DNA of 5,885 nucleotides, taken from positions 1 through 5,885 of the forward strand of contig DAOWGJ010000273.1 in NCBI GenBank assembly GCA_030637505.1, written 5' to 3'. How positions within the stretch are numbered: the stretch's first letter is position 1; every line of letters starts with the position of its first letter. The DNA comes from Holophagae bacterium. Lineage in GTDB: Bacteria > Acidobacteriota > Thermoanaerobaculia > Thermoanaerobaculales > Sulfomarinibacteraceae. Positions 1 to 4,308 of the stretch are shown in pieces. The position numbers and the translations under genes were made by a program. The notes below the pieces were generated by a model. It saw only the letters and a program-made list of their open reading frames with translations, made no database searches and was not told the origin of the DNA.

Positions 1-69
1 CACGGCGTCGAGATCCGGCCGGATGATATCGACGAACTGGCCGACGGCCTTCGGATTAAAGACCGATGA
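1..69 (+). CDS. C-terminal end of an unidentified gene (partial, 22 residues)
   Basis: An open frame enters from the left edge and ends at the TGA at 67-69, giving the tail HGVEIRPDDIDELADGLRIK followed by DR. The stop overlaps the ATG of the next gene in an ATGA arrangement, which is typical of co-transcribed, translationally coupled genes, and this is the main evidence that the frame is real. The visible tail is charged and probably helical, with no membrane segment and no motif I recognise. TPM-domain genes often sit next to lemA genes, but this tail does not resemble a LemA C-terminus that I can recall, so I give no product. The upstream sequence would settle its identity. Confidence 0.6.
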   Translation, partial: HGVEIRPDDIDELADGLRIKDR

Positions 70-1013
70 CTTCGAAGTTGAACGTTGAACGTTGGGCGTT
101 AAAAGGACCATCCTCCCACACCTCAGATTTCAGTCCGACCACGCTTGTGCTTGCCCTGCTGCTCACCATCCTGCCCCTGGTCTCCCTCGCCAAGGAGGTC
201 CCTTACCTCGGTGGACGGGTCAACGATCTTGCGGGAATGATCGACGATGACTTACAGGCCCAGATGGAAACCACTCTCGAACAGTTGGAAATCGACACCG
301 GAAGCCAGCTGGTCGTCCTGACCGTGCCCAACCTCGAGGGTGCGGTGTTGGAAGACTACGCCCTCGAGGTCGCTTCGACCTGGCAACTGGGACAAAAGGG
401 CGTCGATGACGGCGTCCTGGTCCTGGTAGCCAAAGAGGAACGCAGAATCCGCATCGAAGTCGGCTATGGGCTTGAAGGGGCCATCCCCGACGTCACAGCC
501 AAACGCATCATCGACGGCATCATGACACCCCGTTTTCGCGAGGGTGATTTCACCGGCGGCATCACCGAGGCCACCGGCGCTCTGACCGGCCTGATCCGTG
601 GCGAGGCTGTCGAATTGCCCGATCCGGGCCAGGCCTCCAGAAACGAGCCACTCGTTGCCAAGATCTTCACTGCCCTGATCTTCTTCGTCGTCATCGGGAC
701 CTTCTCCGTCACGGCCATCTTCGGCAAGGGCGGGCAGAGCTGGTTCCTCTACCTGTTTTTGATGCCGTTTTACGGCACGTTTCCTTTGGTCTTCTTGGGC
801 AAGTACGGGCTCATCCTGTTGGCCGGCTGGGTCATCGGCTTTCCCATTCTGAGGACCATGACCTGGCACTCCGGTTGGGGCCGCTCCTTCAGATCAACCC
901 ATCCCGGCTGGACGACCTTTGCATCGTCAGGCGGGGGCTTCTCGGGCGGAGGTGGAGGCTTCTCGGGCGGGGGCGGCTCCTTCGGAGGTGGCGGCGCGTC
1001 AGGCGGCTGGTAG
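66..1013 (+). CDS. TPM-domain (YgcG-like) membrane protein with glycine-rich C-terminus
   Basis: A 315-residue protein with the architecture of the YgcG/TPM_phosphatase family. A hydrophobic signal segment lies at about residues 26-41 with a plausible cleavage after SLA (residue 42). The TPM domain spans about 46-180 and begins with the typical VPYLGGRVNDLAGMID, followed by GSQLVVLTVP (79-88), a DDGVLVLVA strand (114-122) and the RRIRIEVGYGLEGAIPD stretch (126-142) that is the family signature. Two or three membrane segments follow (about 199-219, 226-245, 247-263), then a tail of GGGFSGGGG-type repeats ending ASGGW (289-315). Related proteins are membrane-anchored with the domain outside the cytoplasm and are linked to envelope or photosystem maintenance; the bacterial function is not settled. 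The ATG overlaps the previous stop, suggesting an operon. The first 25 residues are partly encoded by a heptad repeat and look non-conserved, so the true start could be internal, but no better Shine-Dalgarno-supported start is seen. Confidence 0.88.
   Translation: MTSKLNVERWALKGPSSHTSDFSPTTLVLALLLTILPLVSLAKEVPYLGGRVNDLAGMIDDDLQAQMETTLEQLEIDTGSQLVVLTVPNLEGAVLEDYALEVASTWQLGQKGVDDGVLVLVAKEERRIRIEVGYGLEGAIPDVTAKRIIDGIMTPRFREGDFTGGITEATGALTGLIRGEAVELPDPGQASRNEPLVAKIFTALIFFVVIGTFSVTAIFGKGGQSWFLYLFLMPFYGTFPLVFLGKYGLILLAGWVIGFPILRTMTWHSGWGRSFRSTHPGWTTFASSGGGFSGGGGGFSGGGGSFGGGGASGGW
77..100. repeat. Tandem 7-bp repeat (GTTGAAC) inside the 5' end of the TPM gene
   Basis: GTTGAAC occurs at 77-83 and 84-90, then a degenerate copy GTTGGGC at 91-97 and the first three bases of a fourth copy. 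It encodes residues 5-12 of the annotated reading frame (partly LNVERW). I recall similar GTTGAAC/GTTCAAC heptad runs as intergenic elements in several environmental bacterial lineages; that comparison is from memory. Confidence 0.65.
936..970 (+). repeat. Coding tandem repeat in the glycine-rich tail (21-bp period)
   Basis: The 14-mer GGCTTCTCGGGCGG occurs exactly at 936-949 and 957-970, a 21-bp (seven-codon) period that encodes GFSGGGG-type units. The following unit (about 978-995, SFGGGG) is a diverged copy. The in-frame period fits gain and loss of repeat units in the low-complexity tail that is common in TPM/YgcG proteins. Confidence 0.75.
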
Positions 1014-1075
1014 CCTGGGCACCCACAAAAGCCAGGGGAGGCAGCAGGCGAGTTCCTCAAGAGACAGAAATACGT

Positions 1076-1155
1076 TTGAACCACGGAGAATCGAAGATTA
1101 CAAAAAAGACACTGTAAATAAATACCTTAGTGCTCTTTGCTTCTTCGTGGTTCAA
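1076..1155. repeat. 80-bp imperfect inverted-repeat element (ACCACGGAG-type)
   Basis: The left arm 1076-1096 (TTGAACCACGGAGAATCGAA plus G) pairs with the right arm 1135-1155 (CTTTGCTTCTTCGTGGTTCA plus A) at 18 of 21 positions. They enclose a 38-base AT-rich spacer with a further 4-bp pairing (CACT 1110-1113, AGTG 1129-1132). It is much more AT-rich than its surroundings and has no coding capacity. The pattern matches, from memory, a widespread class of intergenic repeats built from ACCACGAAG-like units facing CTTCGTGGTTC. A run of T follows neither arm directly, so a simple terminator is less likely, although the element could still end transcription of the TPM gene 60 bases upstream. Confidence 0.7.
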
Positions 1156-1200
1156 TTATTTTCGCGTTCTGGGCCTCTGTTTTCGAGTGTTGCAGGTCTC

Positions 1201-1228
1201 CTCAGCCGCCGGCTCCGGCCACCCTGAG
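1201..1228. other. Small GC-rich nested inverted repeat upstream of the antitoxin
   Basis: CTCAG (1201-1205) pairs with CTGAG (1224-1228), and inside it GCCGG (1208-1212) pairs with CCGGC (1215-1219). It lies between the 1076-1155 element and the probable operator. It could be part of a terminator isolating the toxin-antitoxin module, but no T-run follows. Confidence 0.3.
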
Positions 1229-1249
1229 TGGTTCCAGTTAATGTCACGT

Positions 1250-1264
1250 GATACCATTGGTATC
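1250..1264. promoter_or_regulatory. Palindromic probable operator of the toxin-antitoxin module
   Basis: GATACCATTGGTATC consists of perfect 7-bp arms (GATACCA/TGGTATC) around a single central base, 32 bases before the antitoxin ATG. Ribbon-helix-helix antitoxins bind short palindromes in their own promoters, alone or with the toxin, so position and symmetry fit an autoregulatory operator. I see no convincing -35/-10 pair, so the exact promoter is not assigned. Confidence 0.6.
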
Positions 1265-1296
1265 TACCTGGGATTGTTCCGGGGAAGGAGGAGCCA

Positions 1297-1518
1297 ATGA
1301 CTCAGGTCAGCGCAAGACTCCCGGACGAATTGGTGCACAGCATCGATTCGGCGGCACGACGAATGAACCGAAGCCGCGCAGAAGTGATTCGGCAAGCAAT
1401 CGAGTATTACCTCGACGACGTCGAAGACCTACAAGTGGCCCTCGAGAGGCTTCAAGACCCGGCCGATCCGGTGCTGGACTGGGACGAGGTCAAACGTGAT
1501 CTTCTCAGTGCAGATTAA
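1297..1518 (+). CDS. Ribbon-helix-helix (CopG-type) antitoxin
   Basis: A 73-residue protein. The N-terminal strand TQVSARLPDEL (2-12) and the two following helices, with the turn NRSRAEVIRQAIEYYL (24-39), are the ribbon-helix-helix DNA-binding fold. The acidic remainder (40-73, including VALERLQDPADPVLDWDEVK) matches the toxin-neutralising tail of RelB/CopG-type antitoxins. The start is supported by a strong AAGGAGGAG site at 1285-1293, with GGAGG five bases from the ATG. The gene overlaps the toxin gene by 23 bases, the standard coupled antitoxin-first order. It should bind and block the RelE-type toxin and repress its own promoter, probably at the palindrome 1250-1264. The family call is firm; the exact subfamily is not. 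Confidence 0.9.
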   Translation: MTQVSARLPDELVHSIDSAARRMNRSRAEVIRQAIEYYLDDVEDLQVALERLQDPADPVLDWDEVKRDLLSAD

Positions 1519-1750
1519 GGCAAGTGCGGCGAAGTCACTTCTCCGGATTCCCAAACCGGACCGAATACGACTGATCGAGGCAATCGACCTCCTTCGCCAA
1601 TCACCGACCAGCGGGGGAACCCTGAAAGGAGAATTCGCAGGACTCCGCCGCATCCGAGTCGGCTCCTACAGGATCGTCTACGAGGTCATCGATCGCAAAT
1701 TGGTGGTGCTCGTCGTCCGCATCGGCCACCGGAAGAACGTCTATCGTTAG
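1496..1750 (+). CDS. RelE/ParE-family toxin (probable mRNA interferase)
   Basis: An 84-residue protein of normal RelE length, starting at GTG (1496) with GAGG at 1486-1489 six bases upstream. The N-terminus MIFSVQIKASAAKSLLRIP aligns with the first strand and helix of RelE proteins. The core GLRRIRVGSYRIVYEV (49-64) and the C-terminal VVRIGHRKNVYR (73-84) are the family signatures. Basic and aromatic residues expected of a ribosome-dependent mRNase are present (K44, R52, R54, R59, R75, H78, R79, Y83), so the toxin looks intact. RelE toxins cleave mRNA in the ribosomal A site; ParE relatives poison gyrase, but the conserved R...R...Y set favours RelE. It is translationally coupled to the antitoxin. 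Its stop TAG (1748-1750) overlaps the stop of the opposing lipoprotein gene. Confidence 0.92.
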   Translation: MIFSVQIKASAAKSLLRIPKPDRIRLIEAIDLLRQSPTSGGTLKGEFAGLRRIRVGSYRIVYEVIDRKLVVLVVRIGHRKNVYR

Positions 1751-2172
1751 CGAATACCCCGCCCATACCCCCGAACAAAAACCAGGTTTCGCTCGACCGC
1801 ATCGAGATACTGGTCCTTGAGTTCCTTGAGGTCCGCCTTCAGGTAGGGATCGTCCGGGATACCGCCCTCGTAGGTGACTGCGACCGAAAGATCGCTGCCG
1901 CTCCGGCTCCCGTCCTGGGTCTGAGAGGACGACCTGACGGTGACATCCAGGCGCACCCGACCACCGAGCTCCCCACGGGTGACATCTCCGGCCAGCATCC
2001 CTGAAGATCGGTTGGAGACGAGAATCTTGGCGCCGATGTCGTGCATCGCCACTACCGCGGCCTCCCATACCTCTGATCGGGGTTGCATGAACATCCGCAT
2101 CTCGCTGATCGAACCTGACGAGGCGCAAGACATCGAGGCGAGCAAAGCGGTCGCAATCAACAGTCGTCGCAT
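1747..2172 (-). CDS. Small putative lipoprotein of unknown function
   Basis: A 141-residue protein with a short basic N-terminus (MRR), a hydrophobic stretch LLIATALLA (4-12) and a cysteine at 16 (SMSC), giving a probable though non-canonical lipobox. The mature part has a helix EVWEAAVVAMHDIGAKILVS (34-53), a turn, then strands LAGDVT and RVRLDVTVRS, and a charged C-terminal helix around DPYLKADLKELKDQYLDAVE. The layout 'vWeAv...lG.ki...sG.l.g' resembles small DUF3568-type envelope lipoproteins; this is a resemblance in pattern only. The start is set by GGAGG (complement of 2178-2182) five bases before the ATG. It lies 73 bases downstream of sodA on the same strand and could be read through from it. 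Its stop overlaps that of the RelE toxin gene. The function is unknown. Confidence 0.8.
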   Translation of the reverse strand: MRRLLIATALLASMSCASSGSISEMRMFMQPRSEVWEAAVVAMHDIGAKILVSNRSSGMLAGDVTRGELGGRVRLDVTVRSSSQTQDGSRSGSDLSVAVTYEGGIPDDPYLKADLKELKDQYLDAVERNLVFVRGYGRGIR

Positions 2173-2245
2173 GAAATCCTCCAGATCGAGTATGACATGG
2201 AGGGGACAGCCATCCGCAATCCAGCCCGCCGGTCGTTGGCCCTGC

Positions 2246-2860
2246 CTAACGCGCGGCCCGTAGGTTGGCCTCTGCCTGCTCCCAGTTGATCACGTTCCAC
2301 CACGCTCCGACGTAGTCCGGTCGCCGGTTCTGGTACTTGAGGTAGTAGGCATGTTCCCAAACATCCAAGCCGATTACCGGCTGCAGGCCTTCCGTCAGCG
2401 GGCTGTCTTGATTGGCCGTCGAGTGAACGATCAACTGGCTGGAGTTGTCGATCGACAACCAGGCCCAACCGGACCCAAACCGGGTAGCCGCCGCGGCGGA
2501 GAACTTCTGCTTGAATCCGTCGAGGGACCCGAAGGCGCGGTCGATCGCCACCGCCAGATCGCCGACCGGATCACCACCGCCACCCGGGCTCATCAGCGGC
2601 CAGAACAACGAGTGATTCGCGTGGCCACCGCCGTTATTGCGGACCGCGGTACGAATCGGCTCGGGCAAATTGGCCAGGTTCTGGAGCAGATTGTCCAACG
2701 AAATGCCGGCAAACTCAGGGTGATTCTCCAGCGCCGCGTTGAGGTTGTTGACGTAACCGGCGTGATGCTTGGTATGGTGAATCTCCATCGTCCGAGCGTC
2801 AATGTGCGGTTCAAGGGCATCGTAGGCGTAGGGTAAAGATGGGACTTCGTGTCGGCTCAT
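2246..2860 (-). CDS. sodA: Superoxide dismutase, Mn type
   Basis: A 204-residue cytoplasmic enzyme that converts superoxide to oxygen and hydrogen peroxide. It is close to E. coli SodA throughout: SLPYAYDALEPHIDARTMEI, HHTKHHAGYVNN, GGHANHSLFWPLM, RFGSGWAWLS, STANQDSPL and LDVWEHAYYLKYQNRRPDY. The four metal ligands are H28, H83, D166 and H170. The glutamine of ANQDSP (Q151), the second-sphere residue typical of Mn enzymes, favours Mn over Fe, although cambialistic use cannot be excluded. The length is normal and there is no signal peptide. The frame stays open upstream to 2899, but the start at 2860 is chosen because GGAGGA (complement of 2867-2872) lies six bases before it and homologues begin just before SLPYAYDALEP. 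A strong hairpin (2892-2928) lies in its leader. The neighbouring oxygen-sensitive oxidoreductase makes an oxidative-stress role plausible. Confidence 0.97.
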   Translation of the reverse strand: MSRHEVPSLPYAYDALEPHIDARTMEIHHTKHHAGYVNNLNAALENHPEFAGISLDNLLQNLANLPEPIRTAVRNNGGGHANHSLFWPLMSPGGGGDPVGDLAVAIDRAFGSLDGFKQKFSAAAATRFGSGWAWLSIDNSSQLIVHSTANQDSPLTEGLQPVIGLDVWEHAYYLKYQNRRPDYVGAWWNVINWEQAEANLRAAR

Positions 2861-2866
2861 GGTGTT

Positions 2867-2872
2867 TCCTCC
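2867..2872 (-). promoter_or_regulatory. Ribosome binding site deciding the sodA start
   Basis: GGAGGA on the minus strand, six bases before the ATG at 2860. It rules out the longer frame beginning at 2899, whose extra 13 codons would run through this site and part of the hairpin. Confidence 0.8.
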
Positions 2873-2891
2873 GTGTGATTTCTGGTGTGGC

Positions 2892-2928
2892 AAACCCACA
2901 TTTGAGAAACCGTCTCAAATGTGGGTTT
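2892..2928. other. Perfect 16-bp stem-loop in front of sodA
   Basis: AAACCCACATTTGAGA (2892-2907) and TCTCAAATGTGGGTTT (2913-2928) are exact reverse complements around a five-base loop (AACCG). On the minus strand the stem ends in GGGTTT then GCC, a short T-run; on the plus strand it is followed by T and ATT. It can serve as a terminator for the membrane-protein gene upstream or as a 5' stem in the sodA transcript. It is much more AT-rich than its surroundings. Confidence 0.75.
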
Positions 2929-2955
2929 TATTCCCAGTCGGTGAAAACTCTTCAA
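2927..2955 (-). promoter_or_regulatory. Weak candidate promoter for sodA
   Basis: On the minus strand TTGAAG (complement of 2950-2955) is separated by 17 bases from AATAAA (complement of 2927-2932). Each matches 4 of 6 consensus bases. If used, transcription would begin inside the first arm of the 2892-2928 hairpin. Support is only by consensus and position. Confidence 0.25.
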
Positions 2956-3003
2956 AAAGCAAGCAGTCGACAGCCCTGGCCCGCGTATCTCACCAGGTTT
3001 TTC

Positions 3004-3039
3004 GCGAGGGGGACGAGGCGCCGTGCCTCTATCCCTCGC
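3004..3039 (-). terminator. Two-part GC-rich stem-loop over the stop codon of the membrane-protein gene
   Basis: GCGAGGG (3004-3010) pairs with CCCTCGC (3033-3039), and inside it GAGGC (3015-3019) pairs with GCCTC (3025-3029) around the loop GCCGT. The stop codon of the minus-strand gene (3029-3031) lies within the structure. On the minus strand it is followed by GAAAAACC rather than a T-run, so it is not a standard Rho-independent terminator; it may protect the 3' end or act with the hairpin at 2892-2928. Confidence 0.45.
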
Positions 3040-3982
3040 CCTCCGAAACAAAGGCCGCTTCGTCATCTGAAGCCGTCTCCAGCGGAGTGAACACGTCGAA
3101 GCCCGAATCGAATTGGGCCAGCCACTCCAGACTGAGGTAGCGGTAGGTCACCCACAGGGGCAGCAGAACGACGGTCCCAATGTAGGGCAGGGCCGCGATG
3201 CAGCAGGTCAAGAGGCAAGCCAACATCGAAACGATGGCAAAGCCAAAGGTCAAGAGCAGGACGAAGAAACCATAGAGGACGAAGGACCCCGGGTGCGCCT
3301 TGAGCCAAGGCACCAGGTATTTCCACGCCTCGGTGGCCCTCAGGTTAAAGCGGTACATGATCGGCACGACGAAGGCGTCGAGGAACAGGCTGACGAAGAG
3401 GCTGAAGATGACAACCACGACGGTGGCCAACCCAAAGAAAATGCCCCACGAGGTCATGGCAAAGATGCTGAGGTCGTCAAACGATCCACCTGAAATCAGC
3501 GCGGCCGGAATCGCCGGAATCAGGGCGGCCGTGGCGAGCACCGCAATGACGGCGCCGACGAAGGCGATACGCCACAGAAACAAGGAGTTGGCCAGGGCCT
3601 TGTACCGGTGCCAGGGATTGGAGATCTCGGCCCTCTCGTGGACGCAATTGTCAAGGAAGATGAACTTGCCCCGCGATGACAGCCACAACACCACGGCAAT
3701 CAGCGCCAAGACCACGATTCCAGCCATGCCGACGAGGCCGAACAGAAATATATTGTCGAACAGCGAGGACGCCGCATCCCCAAACGCCTCTCCAATATCG
3801 GACGGCGCCCCACCGAAGTTGCCGCCTCCACCGTTCCCGCTGCCCAGGGTGGCCAGCCAGGCGGAAAAGCCCAGCACCATCCAGGTCACCAGATTGAAGG
3901 GTTCGAACAGGATGCGCCTCATGCGGTCGAAGGCGCGTTCCAGGGGCTGCCAGTAACGAATTGAATATGTCATCGGTTCCAT
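3029..3982 (-). CDS. Multi-pass inner-membrane protein of unknown function
   Basis: A 317-residue protein beginning MEPMTYSIRYWQPLERAFDR. About six membrane segments are visible (roughly 27-46, 78-102, 137-162, 174-203, 233-258, 259-280). The first loop is glycine-rich (NGGGGNFGG, about 49-57). A soluble linker containing FLDNCVHERAEISNPWHRYK lies between the second and third segments. The next-to-last helices carry ACLLTCC (cysteines at 256, 260, 261), and the tail is acidic (SDDEAAFVSEGEG). The overall pattern, helices in pairs around a polar loop, recalls uncharacterised DUF families near the glycerophosphodiesterase membrane domain; I cannot name the family. The frame is open to a TTG at 4003, but the ATG at 3982 has GGGAG (complement of 3990-3994) seven bases upstream, and the TTG would place this site inside the gene. 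The ATG at 3973 is a less likely alternative. It lies upstream of sodA on the same strand but is separated from it by two stem-loops. Confidence 0.85.
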   Translation of the reverse strand: MEPMTYSIRYWQPLERAFDRMRRILFEPFNLVTWMVLGFSAWLATLGSGNGGGGNFGGAPSDIGEAFGDAASSLFDNIFLFGLVGMAGIVVLALIAVVLWLSSRGKFIFLDNCVHERAEISNPWHRYKALANSLFLWRIAFVGAVIAVLATAALIPAIPAALISGGSFDDLSIFAMTSWGIFFGLATVVVVIFSLFVSLFLDAFVVPIMYRFNLRATEAWKYLVPWLKAHPGSFVLYGFFVLLLTFGFAIVSMLACLLTCCIAALPYIGTVVLLPLWVTYRYLSLEWLAQFDSGFDVFTPLETASDDEAAFVSEGEG

Positions 3983-3989
3983 TCTTTCT

Positions 3990-3994
3990 CTCCC
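3990..3994 (-). promoter_or_regulatory. Ribosome binding site deciding the membrane-protein start
   Basis: GGGAG on the minus strand with a seven-base spacer to the ATG at 3982. It lies within a purine-rich run (GGAGGGTGGGAGAGAAAGA) that would be coding if the TTG at 4003 were the start. Confidence 0.6.
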
Positions 3995-4062
3995 ACCCTC
4001 CAAAACGCAAGTGCCGGGTCAAAGTTCTTGGCCGGTTGGGCGGGAACTGAAATGAGTACCAC

Positions 4063-4182
4063 CCCTCTCCGGCGGGGCGCTCTTGGCTCTGGGGTGGTCG
4101 GCGCTGCTGCCGTCGCGGTTCCTGGATCCCAACCCCGGCCTTCGGGGCCGCCCAGGCACGCCCCGCCGAAGAGGGCGCTCTT
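4063..4182. other. GC-rich long-range base-paired element in the divergent intergenic region
   Basis: CGGCGGGGCG (4070-4079) pairs perfectly with CGCCCCGCCG (4159-4168). The pairing continues outwards after one mismatch with CCCTCT (4063-4068) to AGAGGG (4170-4175), 16 pairs in all. The 79 enclosed bases can fold further: GGGGT (4091-4095) with ACCCC (4132-4136), CGGC (4099-4102) with GCCG (4109-4112), and CGGCC (4136-4140) with GGCCG (4146-4150) around TTCGG. The last arm can instead form AAGAG-GGCG-CTCTT (4169-4182). The 10-mer GGGCGCTCTT is also repeated directly at 4075-4084 and 4173-4182. It may be a structured RNA, a leader element or a palindromic intergenic repeat; the strand is undecided. 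Confidence 0.5.
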
Positions 4183-4263
4183 TGTGTCGATAGTAGGTCG
4201 TCAGCGTCGGCGGCAGGGGGTCGCGGGCCTTCGAAACTCCCTCATGTCTGGGACCTTCGGTGC

Positions 4264-4269
4264 TACACT
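4264..4269 (+). promoter_or_regulatory. Possible -10 element before the oxidoreductase gene
   Basis: GTGCTACACT contains TACACT, matching 4 of 6 of the -10 consensus, 39 bases before the ATG at 4309. No good -35 lies 17 bases upstream, so this is only a candidate. If correct, the structured element 4063-4182 would lie upstream of the transcript rather than in its leader. Confidence 0.25.
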
Positions 4270-4308
4270 GAGCCCTTACAATTACGGGTTTCCTGAGGAG
4301 TTTTGAGT

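Larger units (their letters stand above)
3983..4308. other. Divergent intergenic region (326 bases)
   Basis: This region separates the minus-strand membrane-protein gene from the plus-strand oxidoreductase gene. It holds both ribosome binding sites, the base-paired element 4063-4182 and a possible -10 at 4264-4269, and should contain two opposing promoters. The small open frames here (for example 4028-4306 on the plus strand, starting at TTG) have no coding character. Confidence 0.7.

Noticed and set aside
919..1227. Arg/Ala-rich plus-strand frames overlapping the glycine-rich tail of the TPM gene and the following gap
   Set aside because: They are alternate-frame readings of GGC/GGA repeats and of the inverted-repeat element, without coding character or a ribosome binding site.
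1601..2128. A 175-codon minus-strand frame overlapping the toxin and lipoprotein genes
   Set aside because: It is out of frame with the lipoprotein gene, has no ribosome binding site, and its product lacks the ordered pattern and signal segment seen in the 141-residue frame.
2351..2836. A 161-codon plus-strand frame opposite sodA
   Set aside because: It lies entirely antisense to a well-conserved superoxide dismutase gene and has no family resemblance or supported start.
2861..2899. N-terminal extension of superoxide dismutase to 2899
   Set aside because: The extension would be translated across the ribosome binding site and part of the hairpin, and homologues start just before SLPYAYDALEP.
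4063..4182. Signal recognition particle (4.5S) RNA or 6S RNA identity for the structured element
   Set aside because: I looked for the conserved SRP core (AGGUCCGGAAGGAAGCAG-like) on both strands and did not find it. The element also lacks the large open central bubble expected of 6S RNA.
4028..4306. A possible 92-codon leader gene just before the oxidoreductase
   Set aside because: It starts at TTG without a clear ribosome binding site, and its A/G/P/R-rich product reflects base composition over the base-paired element.
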